Source: Lachnospiraceae bacterium (GTDB taxonomy: Bacteria > Bacillota > Clostridia > Lachnospirales > Lachnospiraceae). From it: DNA of 48,232 bases. Location of the stretch: assembly GCA_026169045.1 (NCBI GenBank), contig JAPFDH010000088.1:1-48232 (forward strand), written 5' to 3'. Below are positions 25,695 to 34,903 of the stretch, piece by piece. Below the pieces are notes generated by a model. That model saw only the letters and a program-made list of their open reading frames with translations. It did not search any database and had not been told where the DNA came from. The position numbers were made by a program, and so were the translations under genes. Within the stretch, counting starts at the first letter, position 1. Each line of letters opens with the position of its first letter.

Positions 25695-26636
25695 TTATCT
25701 TTGTCCCTTGTCGTAGGGGATACCCTCTGCTTTTGGTGCTTTTGAATTCCTTGAAAACAGAGCAAGCACCACAAGAGAAATAATATATGGAAGCATGTTG
25801 TAAACAGCGCTTGGTATGTTGAGCATTTCCAGAACATCAAATCCGGAATATACATTGGATAGAGCGCGGAATAATCCGAACAGCAGTGCAGCAAGACCGA
25901 TCAGTTTCGGTTCCCACTGTCCAAAAATCATAACTGCCAAAGCAAGAAAACCAAAGCCTGCCACACCATTTTCAAACTTCCATTCACTAACACCGGCTGT
26001 GATATAGACAATTCCGCCAATACCTCCGAAAAGTCCGGAAATCATAACGCCTGCATAACGCATTTTATAAACATTAATTCCAACGGAGTCAGCAGCCTGT
26101 GGATGCTCACCGCATGCACGAAGTCTGAGTCCAAATCTTGTCTTATAAAGTACAATATGCGCCACAATCAGTAAAACAACTGCCAAAATCATAAACCAGC
26201 TAACTTCAAAGTTTCCTATTTTAAATGCCGAAAATGCTTTTCTCTGTTCAATATATTGAATGGCGGAAGAAACATTGTTTACATTTTCACTCATATTAAT
26301 GGCTTTTACTAATACCGTGGCTGCTGCGGTTCCAAGAAGATTCATAGCTGTTCCAACCAGAGTCTGATCTGCCTTAAAATTAATGGCTGATACAGCAAGT
26401 AAGAGTGAATACAAAACTCCAAAAATAACACTTCCAATAATCACTGCCAGAATCATCAATGCTGTCGGCAAATTTCCCATGTATTTCATTACCAATGCTC
26501 CGCCGAGAGCTCCGATAACCATCGTTCCTTCCAACCCCAGGTTGATCACACCACTTCGTTCAGAAAAGCATCCGCCAAGGGCCACAAGCATCAATACCGA
26601 TGCATAAATCAATGTATATTGTAATAAGAGTGCCAT
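25695..26636 (-). CDS. nupQ: Nucleoside ABC transporter permease (second)
   Basis: A 313-aa membrane protein with about eight to nine helices of the BPD_transp_2 family used by sugar and BMP-dependent nucleoside importers. The conserved SGVINLGLEGTMVIGA near 27 and the cytoplasmic coupling segment RACGEHPQAADSVGIN near 175 are clear. It pairs with the permease at 26654-27745. Gene spacing is 17 nt. Confidence 0.9.
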   Translation of the reverse strand: MALLLQYTLIYASVLMLVALGGCFSERSGVINLGLEGTMVIGALGGALVMKYMGNLPTALMILAVIIGSVIFGVLYSLLLAVSAINFKADQTLVGTAMNLLGTAAATVLVKAINMSENVNNVSSAIQYIEQRKAFSAFKIGNFEVSWFMILAVVLLIVAHIVLYKTRFGLRLRACGEHPQAADSVGINVYKMRYAGVMISGLFGGIGGIVYITAGVSEWKFENGVAGFGFLALAVMIFGQWEPKLIGLAALLFGLFRALSNVYSGFDVLEMLNIPSAVYNMLPYIISLVVLALFSRNSKAPKAEGIPYDKGQR

Positions 26637-26653
26637 ATTTTCTTCCTCCTTCC

Positions 26654-27745
26654 TTATTTCTTTGCTTTTCTGTTCATGCAGTGCTTAAAGAATAATACAA
26701 ATCCGCAGAAGTAGATAATAATCGCTGAGATAAGATCTGAAATCTGAGCGCAGTATACCATTTTATCCACATAGGAGCCGCCACTTGTAATGTGTTGAAT
26801 AAAAAATGCTGAAAAAATACTTCCGATCGGGTTAAGTCCTCCTAGAAATGCTGCCGCGATTCCATTAAATCCCATAGCCGGAACTGCTGTTTGAGCACAG
26901 GACCATTGTTCAATCCCGCTTAAATAAAGGAACGCTGCTCCAAGTCCCGAAAGACATCCTGCAATTACCATTGTAAGAATCATGTTCCGTTTTTCTTTCA
27001 TACCCGCATACTTTGCAGCGTTTTTATTCAATCCGGTTGCTTTTAATTCGTATCCGAGCTTTGTCTTGCTCATCAGAATCCACACAAGAATTGCGACGAT
27101 AACAGCAAGCGGAATGGCTATTGTGACATAACGATTATTAGAAAAAAGGTTGTCCAGTCCGAAGCTGGGAATCAGGGCATCCGGGCTGTTCGTCTTCAAT
27201 GCCATTGTATAAGTTGTACTAGACTCCTTAACATTCGTCAGAAGCATGTTGACACTATAAAGGCTGATCCAGTTCAGCATAATCCCTGCAATAACTTCAT
27301 TCACGTTCAAATAAGCTTTCAGGATACCTGCAATTCCTCCCAGAATTCCTCCGCCGATCATGGCCGCGATCATGCAGACATACCAGGGCATATGGAAAGA
27401 AAGTGCAAGATAAAGTGCCAATCCGGCTCCCACTGCATACTGTCCGGAGGCTCCGATATTAAAAAGTCCTACCTTATATGCAAACAATATGGACAACGTA
27501 CACATCAGAAGCGGTGCTGTTTTTGCCAGTGTGCTTCCGAAATATTCCAACGCTACTTCCGGTCTTGGAAAGTATAAGAAATTTTTGAGAATCGCTGTCA
27601 TCGCATCCCAGGCTTCTGTAGGATTGATGCATAAAAGTACAATATATCCGACAATCAGTCCAAGAGCAATACAGATCAAAGAGGCCACGATGGTCTGCAC
27701 ACCGTCAATCTGCGGGAACCGCTTCTTTTCATTTTTTGTATTCAT
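26654..27745 (-). CDS. nupP: Nucleoside ABC transporter permease (first)
   Basis: A 363-aa permease of the BPD_transp_2 family with an additional N-terminal helix. Family landmarks are GLFNIGASGQYAVGA near 95 and the coupling loop KATGLNKNAAKYAGM near 235. Together with NupQ it forms the membrane channel. It starts 3 nt after the ATPase gene ends, implying translational coupling. Confidence 0.9.
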   Translation of the reverse strand: MNTKNEKKRFPQIDGVQTIVASLICIALGLIVGYIVLLCINPTEAWDAMTAILKNFLYFPRPEVALEYFGSTLAKTAPLLMCTLSILFAYKVGLFNIGASGQYAVGAGLALYLALSFHMPWYVCMIAAMIGGGILGGIAGILKAYLNVNEVIAGIMLNWISLYSVNMLLTNVKESSTTYTMALKTNSPDALIPSFGLDNLFSNNRYVTIAIPLAVIVAILVWILMSKTKLGYELKATGLNKNAAKYAGMKEKRNMILTMVIAGCLSGLGAAFLYLSGIEQWSCAQTAVPAMGFNGIAAAFLGGLNPIGSIFSAFFIQHITSGGSYVDKMVYCAQISDLISAIIIYFCGFVLFFKHCMNRKAKK

Positions 27746-27748
27746 ATC

Positions 27749-29275
27749 CTACACCTCCTGTTTCTTGGCACCAGTCATATACAGACCAAGCTCTTCAACG
27801 GTCACTTCGTCAGGCTTGAATTCTCCGACCAGTCTTCCTTCGTACATAACCAGAATCCGATCCGGCACATCCATTACTTCATCCAATTCCAGACTTACAA
27901 GAAGGACTGCCTTTCCTGCATCTCTCTGTTCAATCAGCTGTTTATGAATAAATTCAATTGCTCCGATATCCACACCTCTGGTCGGTTGAACCGCGATCAG
28001 AAGATCCGGATCTTTGTCAATTTCCCTTGCAATGATTGCTTTCTGCTGATTTCCTCCCGACATGGACCGCACTATAGTTGAAGATCCCTGTCCGGAACGG
28101 ATATCGTATTCTTCAATGAGTCGGTCCGAATATTCCCTGATTTCTTTTCTCTTGAGCAGTCCGAACTTGTTGGTAAACTGCGGTTTAAAATATTTCTGAA
28201 GCACCATGTTGTCTTCCAGCGAGTAGTCCAAAACCAATCCGTGTTTATGCCGGTCTTCCGGTATATGGCTCATGCCCATTGTAGAACGCTGGCGAACGGA
28301 TGCTTTTGTAATGTCTTTTCCATTCATTTGAATCTGTCCGTTCTTTAATGGTTCCAGACCAGTCAACCCGTATACAAGCTCTGTCTGTCCGTTTCCGTCG
28401 ATTCCTGTCACACAGACTATTTCTCCCTTTCGTACCTGGAACGATACGTCCTGCACAGCATCTTTCTTATTCTGTCCTGCCACTGTCATATTTTTAACAT
28501 CCAGTATAACGGCTCCCGGTTTTGCAGGTTTTTTTTCTACTTTAAAAGATACGTTTCTTCCTACCATCATGGATGAAAGTTTCTCAGGGGTTGTATCCTT
28601 TGTTTCTACTGTTCCGACATATTTTCCTTTTCTTAAAACCGTACAACGATCCGAAACTTCCATAATTTCATTAAGTTTGTGGGATATAAAAAGGATGCTC
28701 TTTCCCTCCTTTGCAAGACCTTTCATGATCTGCATCAGTTCATCGATCTCTTGAACGGTCAGCACTGCTGTCGGTTCATCAAAAATCAAAATTTCATTGT
28801 CTCTGTACAGCATTTTTAAAATTTCCGTTCTCTGCTGCATTCCGACTGTGATGTTTTCAACAATGGCATCGGGATCAATCTGAAGATGATAACGCTCTGA
28901 CAGTTCCATTACTTTCTTTCTTGCTTCCTCTTTTTTCAGAAAACCTCCCTGAACAGGTTCTGCACCCAGAATAATATTATCCAATACAGAAAAACACTCA
29001 ACCAGCTTAAAATGCTGATGTACCATTCCGATTCCCAGCGCATTCGCGTCATTCGGGTTCTTAATATATACTTTTTTTCCATCTTTACGAATTTCTCCCT
29101 CTTCCGGCTGATACAGTCCGAACAGAACGCTCATTAAAGTGGATTTTCCTGCGCCGTTTTCTCCCAGAAGCGCATGAATCTCACCTTTTTTCAGCTGAAG
29201 GGTAATATTGTCGTTTGCTATAATACCAGGAAATCTCTTTGTAATATTGAGCATTTCAACAGCATATTCTCCCAT
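27749..29275 (-). CDS. nupO: Nucleoside ABC transporter ATP-binding protein (two ATPase domains)
   Basis: A 508-aa fused tandem ATPase. The first domain has Walker A GENGAGKST near 38 and Walker B LIFDEPTAVL. The second has a degenerate Walker A GIDGNGQTE near 295 and signature SGGNQQKAI. This strong/weak pairing is usual for the sugar/nucleoside importer family. The ATG follows GGAGGAGG. It energises NupP/NupQ. Confidence 0.95.
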   Translation of the reverse strand: MGEYAVEMLNITKRFPGIIANDNITLQLKKGEIHALLGENGAGKSTLMSVLFGLYQPEEGEIRKDGKKVYIKNPNDANALGIGMVHQHFKLVECFSVLDNIILGAEPVQGGFLKKEEARKKVMELSERYHLQIDPDAIVENITVGMQQRTEILKMLYRDNEILIFDEPTAVLTVQEIDELMQIMKGLAKEGKSILFISHKLNEIMEVSDRCTVLRKGKYVGTVETKDTTPEKLSSMMVGRNVSFKVEKKPAKPGAVILDVKNMTVAGQNKKDAVQDVSFQVRKGEIVCVTGIDGNGQTELVYGLTGLEPLKNGQIQMNGKDITKASVRQRSTMGMSHIPEDRHKHGLVLDYSLEDNMVLQKYFKPQFTNKFGLLKRKEIREYSDRLIEEYDIRSGQGSSTIVRSMSGGNQQKAIIAREIDKDPDLLIAVQPTRGVDIGAIEFIHKQLIEQRDAGKAVLLVSLELDEVMDVPDRILVMYEGRLVGEFKPDEVTVEELGLYMTGAKKQEV

Positions 29276-29302
29276 GTTTACCTCCTCCTTCCGACAGTGC
29301 TT

Positions 29303-30490
29303 CTACATGATGGATCCTTGTCTTTCGTCCACCTTAACATCAACTTCCGGCATTTTATCTATGGAATTATCGATCTTGATTTGTCCATCATAAATCTTTT
29401 CTACAAGTTCATGATAATCCTCTACAGTAAAATCATCATTCCACTGTGTGGTATCTTCCGGAAGGCCAACATAATTAACTGTCATATCTGTTCCTGAAAT
29501 CAGTCCGAGATTTTCGATCTTTCCTACATGCTCTTCCCATGTATTATCTATGATGATGGAATTCAGCATTGCTTTTACAGTTGCTCCCAGACCTTTCATT
29601 GCTGATGTCACCGTCATTCCTTCTCCATACGCATCGATAATCGGTGACTGGTCACTGTCTACGCCAATCATCTTTCCGTCTACCTTTGCAGCAGCCTCTG
29701 CTGCGGAAGTAAAGATTCCTCCACCACATGCAAATACAATTTCCGTCCCCTGACTATACCAAGTATCCATAGCAGCCGTAATTTCTGTCGAGCCGTAAAA
29801 CTGACCGCCATATGCATATTCAACTTCTATCTGATCTGTAATGCCCAGCTCCTTTGCCGCATCATTGATCCCCTGAACATAACCGAATCCGTATCGCATA
29901 ACCGCCGGTACCGCCTGTCCTCCAAGAAATCCCAGTTTCCGATATCCAAGCTGTACTGCCGTATATCCTACCATATAGCCAGGGATCTCTTCCTGGTAAA
30001 CTGCACAATAAGTATTCTTCGTGTTGTAATAGTCGGAGGCTTCATAGGAATCGGGATCGTCATAATATTTATTTCCTACGGCAGCAGCAATAATATCTCC
30101 TGCGGTCATATCAAGGGCAATAAATTTGACGTCCGGATATTTATACGTAACCTCTACCAACGCAGGTGCAAAAATATATCCAGGCATTACAATAATATTG
30201 TAGCCTTCGGCTACAGCCACATCAATCATGGCAATACGGGCATAGTCTGTATCACCGTCCGGTTTTTTATAAGTAAAATCAATATTATTTTCCGTACAGT
30301 ATTCAAGACATGCTTCATACGTTGTCTGATTAAAAGACTGATCCGTAATATCACCGCTGTCAGTAATCATGGCCACACGATAATCCGAATTGCCACTGGT
30401 CTGGCTTGATTTTGATGGACCGCATCCGACAGCAGCCATCGCCATACAGATAACAAGAAGCAAAGCAGTAAATCGTTTGATTCTTTTCAT
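29303..30490 (-). CDS. bmpA: BMP-family nucleoside-binding lipoprotein
   Basis: A 395-aa lipoprotein. The signal peptide has basic KRIKRF, a hydrophobic core and lipobox AVGC with Cys near 23; the mature protein is a periplasmic-binding fold of the BMP/PnrA type. It starts SDYRVAMITDSGDITDQSFNQ, the hallmark of this family. It is the extracellular receptor delivering nucleosides to NupOPQ. The ATG follows AAAGGAGG. Confidence 0.93.
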   Translation of the reverse strand: MKRIKRFTALLLVICMAMAAVGCGPSKSSQTSGNSDYRVAMITDSGDITDQSFNQTTYEACLEYCTENNIDFTYKKPDGDTDYARIAMIDVAVAEGYNIIVMPGYIFAPALVEVTYKYPDVKFIALDMTAGDIIAAAVGNKYYDDPDSYEASDYYNTKNTYCAVYQEEIPGYMVGYTAVQLGYRKLGFLGGQAVPAVMRYGFGYVQGINDAAKELGITDQIEVEYAYGGQFYGSTEITAAMDTWYSQGTEIVFACGGGIFTSAAEAAAKVDGKMIGVDSDQSPIIDAYGEGMTVTSAMKGLGATVKAMLNSIIIDNTWEEHVGKIENLGLISGTDMTVNYVGLPEDTTQWNDDFTVEDYHELVEKIYDGQIKIDNSIDKMPEVDVKVDERQGSIM

Positions 30491-30517
30491 GTCTTTTTCC
30501 TCCTTTCAGAATGACAG

Positions 30518-31708
30518 TTATTTCAAGCTGGAAAGCAATGATGTTCCGATTGTTCCCTCTGGCATAGCCAAGCCGAAATTATCAACAATAGTTGCTCCGA
30601 TCACTGCAAATGTATCCTGATCTGGCAGTCTTCCATTTCCTCTCATGGATTTGGAATATGCAAGAAACGGTACCTTTTCCCGTGTATGATCGGTTCCTGT
30701 GTAAGTCGGGTCATTTCCGTGATCTGCTGTGATAATCAGAAGATCATCCTCCCTTAGTTTTTCCAGCAGCACAGCAAGCTTTTCATCAAACATTTCCAGC
30801 TCACGGGCATAGCCTTCAGGATTTCTTCGATGTCCCCATTTTGCATCGAAATCAACCAGATTGACAAAGCAAAGTCCATGGAAATTTTTATCTGTAAGTT
30901 CAATCGTCTGCTCCATTCCGTGAACAGAAGATTTGGATTTGTATGCTTCTGTAATCCCCTCACCATCATAGATATCATTGATTTTTCCGACAGAAATCAC
31001 ATCCAGTCCACTGTCTTTTAATACGTTCAGAGCTGTATGAATCGGAGGTTTCAGCGCATAATCGTGGCGATTACTTGTCCGTTCAAACTCACCGGCCTTT
31101 TTTCCCACATATGGCCTTGCAATAACTCTTCCGACTCTCCATTCTTCTTTCATAGTCAGCTCTCTGGCAATTTCGCAACAGCGATATAATTCGTCCAGTC
31201 CAAATGTCTCCTCGTTACCGCAAATCTGAAGTACTGAATCTGCTGAAGTATACACGATCATATGTCCGGTAGCGATTTCTTCCTCACCAAGCTCGTCAAT
31301 GATTTCTGTTCCGCTTGCACTTTTATTTCCGATAATCTTATGTCCTGTTCTACGTTCCAATTCTTCAATCAGTTCTTTCGGAAAGCCGTGTTCCGTAAAT
31401 GTTTTAAACGGCTTCTTTGTCTCAATTCCCATAATCTCCCAGTGACCGGTCATTGTATCTTTACCGTTGCTTCTCTCACAAAGTACTGCCTGGTATCCCA
31501 GCGGATTCTCTATCGCCGGAACCTGACGAAGTTTTGTCAGATTGGCAATTCCCATTTTTTGAAGTGTTGGGATGTGGAATTGTTCTACTGACTCTGAAAT
31601 ATGCGCCAGTGTATTAACACCCTTATCTCCAAATTTTTCTCCGTCCGGCATAACGCCAATCCCAAGAGAATCTATTACGATTACAAATACTCGTTTTTGC
31701 TGCTGCAT
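30518..31708 (-). CDS. deoB: Phosphopentomutase
   Basis: A 396-aa alkaline-phosphatase-superfamily mutase converting (deoxy)ribose 1-phosphate to the 5-phosphate. Metal ligands lie in [10 protein letters not shown] (Asp near 12) and [19 protein letters not shown]. The cap domain lies between. It supplies DeoC and the pentose phosphate pathway with sugar from the phosphorylases. The gap to bmpA is 27 nt and to cdd 7 nt. Confidence 0.97.
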   Translation of the reverse strand: MQQQKRVFVIVIDSLGIGVMPDGEKFGDKGVNTLAHISESVEQFHIPTLQKMGIANLTKLRQVPAIENPLGYQAVLCERSNGKDTMTGHWEIMGIETKKPFKTFTEHGFPKELIEELERRTGHKIIGNKSASGTEIIDELGEEEIATGHMIVYTSADSVLQICGNEETFGLDELYRCCEIARELTMKEEWRVGRVIARPYVGKKAGEFERTSNRHDYALKPPIHTALNVLKDSGLDVISVGKINDIYDGEGITEAYKSKSSVHGMEQTIELTDKNFHGLCFVNLVDFDAKWGHRRNPEGYARELEMFDEKLAVLLEKLREDDLLIITADHGNDPTYTGTDHTREKVPFLAYSKSMRGNGRLPDQDTFAVIGATIVDNFGLAMPEGTIGTSLLSSLK

Positions 31709-31715
31709 TATTTTT

Positions 31716-32144
31716 CTACCTTCCTTTCAGATTGCCTGGACCGAAGCCCTGCGGCATCAGATCTTTCAGAGTATAAATCTGATACTCTTCTTTTCCCTTT
31801 GCCAGAATGATCTGGAATTTGTCTGGCTGGCAGAATTCCATCATCACCTGTCTGCAGACTCCACAAGGAGGTGCGAAGTCTTCCAATACCCCATCTTTTC
31901 CTCCCACAATGCAGATGGCATCAAATTCCCGAACTCCTTCGCTGACTGCTTTGAAGATTGCCGTTCTTTCCGCACAGTTTGTAGGTGTATATGCTGCATT
32001 TTCTATATTACATCCTGTATAAATAGTTCCGTTTTTTGCCAGAAGAGCAGCTCCTACTTTAAAATGAGAATAGGGTGTATAGGAAAAAGCAAGCTGTTCC
32101 ATCGCCGTTTCAATCAGCATCTGTATCTGCTTTGTGTCTGTCAT
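31716..32144 (-). CDS. cdd: Cytidine deaminase
   Basis: A 142-aa homotetrameric-type zinc deaminase converting (deoxy)cytidine to (deoxy)uridine. Motifs: [17 protein letters not shown] with the catalytic Glu, and PPCGVCRQ with two zinc cysteines. The ATG follows GGGGAGG. It lies between udp, which uses its product, and deoB. Confidence 0.97.
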   Translation of the reverse strand: MTDTKQIQMLIETAMEQLAFSYTPYSHFKVGAALLAKNGTIYTGCNIENAAYTPTNCAERTAIFKAVSEGVREFDAICIVGGKDGVLEDFAPPCGVCRQVMMEFCQPDKFQIILAKGKEEYQIYTLKDLMPQGFGPGNLKGR

Positions 32145-32159
32145 TGATATCTTCCTCCC

Positions 32160-32942
32160 CTATTTTCCAGCTTTCTTATCCGCTTCGATCAGATTTCGAA
32201 TCGCACCTACTGCTACCCGAATCGCCATATCCGTATCATGCACCACCGGATTGTCCAATCCTTCCTTTTCCCGTTCCTGATTTGCCAGAACAAGGAAACA
32301 GGAACCTGCCCGAACATGTAAATGACTTGCCACAACAAAGAGTGCCGCAGATTCCATCTCGGAAGCCAGACATCCCAGACGTTTCCATGCCTCCCATTTA
32401 TTCATGAGCTCATAGCTGACCGGCATCCTCTCCGGTGAGTGTTGGCCATAAAAAGAATCTTTACACTGTACTACACCTACATGATATGAAGTTTTCAGTT
32501 CTTCCGCTGACTGCATCAACGCGTTGATCACCTGAATGTCCGCTACTGCCGGAAATTCAATTGGCGCATATTCTTTACTCGTTCCTTCCATCCGGATCGC
32601 TCCATTTGCAATTACAACATCACCGCTTTTCACATTCAGCTGCATTCCTCCACATGTTCCGATTCTCACAAACGTATCAGCACCGGCATTCACAAGCTCT
32701 TCCATAGCTATAGATGCAGATGGTCCTCCGATTCCTGTAGATGTTACACTTACCTTTACTCCATCCAGATATCCGGTATATGTTATATATTCCCGGCTGT
32801 CAGCCACCAGTACTGCATTGTCAAAATATTTTGCGATTTTCTCACATCTCTTCGGATCACCCGGAAGAATTACATAGCGTCCTACTTCCCCCTTTCCAAC
32901 TTGAATATGATATTGTTTTCTTGCATCCTCTGAATAATTCAT
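32160..32942 (-). CDS. udp: Uridine phosphorylase
   Basis: A 260-aa nucleoside phosphorylase of the NP-I family that splits uridine into uracil and ribose 1-phosphate. Features: [18 protein letters not shown] near 27, RIGTCGGMQ near 95, and the base/ribose site [19 protein letters not shown]. The ATG at 32942 has GGAGG 7 nt upstream; a start 30 nt earlier lies ahead of that site. It is the first gene of the 12.5-kb salvage operon. Confidence 0.93.
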   Translation of the reverse strand: MNYSEDARKQYHIQVGKGEVGRYVILPGDPKRCEKIAKYFDNAVLVADSREYITYTGYLDGVKVSVTSTGIGGPSASIAMEELVNAGADTFVRIGTCGGMQLNVKSGDVVIANGAIRMEGTSKEYAPIEFPAVADIQVINALMQSAEELKTSYHVGVVQCKDSFYGQHSPERMPVSYELMNKWEAWKRLGCLASEMESAALFVVASHLHVRAGSCFLVLANQEREKEGLDNPVVHDTDMAIRVAVGAIRNLIEADKKAGK

Positions 32943-32993
32943 CTTCAAACCTCCATTTCTTTTTATTCCCATCTGATGATGTTTCCGCCGCCT

Positions 32994-33022
32994 TTTATAA
33001 TTGAAAATGGTCTGTGTGTCCC
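32994..33022 (-). promoter_or_regulatory. Candidate promoter of the nucleoside operon
   Basis: On the minus strand GGGACA (33017-33022), a 17-nt spacer and TATAAA (32994-32999); leader about 45 nt. The weak -35 would suit an activated promoter. I found no clear symmetric Crp/Fnr site beside it. The gap 32943-33417 otherwise holds a small palindrome, AT-rich sequence and the sacA terminator. Confidence 0.45.
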
Positions 33023-33064
33023 AATTTCTCTTGATCTACTTGCATATTACTAGTATTTTTCCAT

Positions 33065-33091
33065 TAAAAAAAGGACTTGAGTCCCTTTTTG
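33065..33091. terminator. Short A/T-flanked palindrome upstream of udp
   Basis: AAAAAGGAC and GTCCCTTTTT form a hairpin with a TTGA loop and one bulged C, flanked by A and T runs. It could block transcription from either side between sacA and udp. Weaker than the sacA terminator. Confidence 0.4.
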
Positions 33092-33299
33092 TATATTTAT
33101 GTCATTATGCACAATTTTATCCCTCTATTTCTATATATTATCACTATTAATATTTATTTGTTATTTTTTTAATATAGCTTTTCTTATATTATTATCATTG
33201 GTTCTACGGGAATCACAACAATGCAAACAAAAAAGTACAATTCCTGGGCATTCCAATCTATTTATCACTCTGCCTCGTTAAAAAGATTCCGTTTGCTAT

Positions 33300-33346
33300 A
33301 AAAATAACGGCTACGCAGCCCATGTATAATGGGATTGTAGCCGTTT
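33300..33346 (-). terminator. Terminator of the sucrose operon
   Basis: On the minus strand AACGGCTAC...GTAGCCGTT encloses a second stem CCCAT/ATGGG and is followed by ATTTTTATAG. It lies about 70 nt after the sacA stop. Confidence 0.75.
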
Positions 33347-33369
33347 TATAATTGTAAAAAATAAGAATG

Positions 33370-33442
33370 TATCATCTTTCTAAAAAGTCAACCGGCAGGA
33401 CATTCGTCCCAGCATAGCTACCAGGAAAATCCGTTCATTTCC
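33370..33442. repeat. R3 repeat, copy 2 (73 bp), overlapping the end of sacA
   Basis: It matches 20253-20327 at about 85% identity. The last residues of SacA (EMNGFSW) and its TAG stop are inside the repeat, while the other copy would read EMKGFCW-stop at the same place without any gene. Similarity continues about 50 nt beyond the stop through a small GGAC/GTCC hairpin to TTGACTTTTT. Confidence 0.75.
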
Positions 33443-34866
33443 CACATTTGTATTTGGGCATCTTTCCAGTCAACTTGTACAGATACGTTTTGTTCAAGCG
33501 GATAATATCTTGTAGTAAACACATACTCGCCACCATTCACATAGATTTCCACCGCAGATGTATCTGCCAAAATACGGATTTGCTTTACACCGTCTGTCTT
33601 CGCTCTTCGTATGCTTCTTCCACGACCCAATTCCTTTGATAATTCCAGAGAAATTTCTGAACCATCATAGGAAAAAATAAGACCTTGGGCAAGACAGATC
33701 TGACATTTTTCCGTTTCTTTTCCACATAAAAGCAAGTCAAAACATCCTTTTTCCACCTCTGCCTTTCCATTTTCCACGATAACTTTTTCTCCCCTTAAAG
33801 CATCCACCTCTTTAATGGGATACTGGTACAAAATATCATCTTTCCAGATAATCTCCCTCGGCAAAGTCAAAGCATGCTGCCATCCCTTTTCTACGGTAGG
33901 ATTTTTATATTCCAGATCACCATCCGAAATTCCCATCCATCCAATCAATATTCGCCTTCCGTTTTCGTCCTCAAAGGTTTGCGGCGCGTAAAAGTCAAAT
34001 CCCATATCCCATTCACGAAATCTATGCACAGGCACGGAATAGAAATCCCCTTTTTCATTCTCTCCAAACGGTTTTTCATCCAAAACCACATAGCCGGAAT
34101 GATATATATTCTGAAACTGATAGGATTCCCTGGAAATACCCTGAGGTGAAAATGCACATATCCATCGTCCGCTTACTGAAAATAAGTCGGGGCACTCCCA
34201 CATATATCCAAACGGACCATCTGCACGAAGTTCCTTTTGCAGATTCCATGTCTTTTTATCTTTGGAAACATATAAAAGTATTGCACCAGTTTCATCCTTC
34301 TTTCGGCCTCCCAATACCATATAATAATTTTCCCCGTAACGAAATACTTTGGGATCACGGATATGGCAGGTATAATCTTTTGGATAATCTTCCTGTTTTA
34401 ATACACAGCATTTATCCCCTATGGTATAGCCGTCTTTCGATTCTACTAAAACAGTATTTCCTTCCCGTCCGTTATTGATATAATCATAATCCCCATCATA
34501 CTTTACATTTCCCGTAAAGTATAAATACATCGTTTCGTCATCTACCAATGCGGAACCGGAATACACGCCGCTTACATCATAGGGACAATCCGGAAGCAGC
34601 GGTATCCCATGATAATCCCAATGAATCCAATCGCTACTGCTGTAATGTCCCCATACTTTCAGCCCACCTTGGGCGTCGTAGGGAGTATACTGAAAAAAGA
34701 CATGGTATTTTCCCTGAAACTGACACAATCCATTGGGATCATTCATCCATCCCACAGGCGGCATCAAATGAAATTGCAGACGCCATGGATCACTTTCCAC
34801 CAGTTTCTTCTTTTCCTGTTCCAAGCGGTATGCTTCCTTTCTAAGAATATCTCTTAACTCATTCAT
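33418..34866 (-). CDS. sacA: Sucrose-6-phosphate hydrolase (GH32)
   Basis: A 482-aa GH32 beta-fructosidase with a five-bladed propeller and C-terminal beta-sandwich. The catalytic triad segments are visible: WMNDPNG with nucleophile Asp near 42, RDPKVF near 170 and the acid/base in ECPDLF near 225. It has no signal peptide, so it hydrolyses sucrose 6-phosphate delivered by the adjacent PTS into glucose 6-phosphate and fructose. It is cotranscribed with the PTS gene (37-nt gap). Its stop codon lies inside R3. Confidence 0.94.
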   Translation of the reverse strand: MNELRDILRKEAYRLEQEKKKLVESDPWRLQFHLMPPVGWMNDPNGLCQFQGKYHVFFQYTPYDAQGGLKVWGHYSSSDWIHWDYHGIPLLPDCPYDVSGVYSGSALVDDETMYLYFTGNVKYDGDYDYINNGREGNTVLVESKDGYTIGDKCCVLKQEDYPKDYTCHIRDPKVFRYGENYYMVLGGRKKDETGAILLYVSKDKKTWNLQKELRADGPFGYMWECPDLFSVSGRWICAFSPQGISRESYQFQNIYHSGYVVLDEKPFGENEKGDFYSVPVHRFREWDMGFDFYAPQTFEDENGRRILIGWMGISDGDLEYKNPTVEKGWQHALTLPREIIWKDDILYQYPIKEVDALRGEKVIVENGKAEVEKGCFDLLLCGKETEKCQICLAQGLIFSYDGSEISLELSKELGRGRSIRRAKTDGVKQIRILADTSAVEIYVNGGEYVFTTRYYPLEQNVSVQVDWKDAQIQMWEMNGFSW

Positions 34867-34903
34867 ACCAGTTCTCCTTTCTTATCTCAAAACAAATGAA
34901 TGA

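Noticed and set aside
33030-33060. TTGATC...TTGCAT considered as a Crp/Fnr binding site for the nucleoside operon
   Set aside because: Only one half-site fits; the second half is not its inverted complement.
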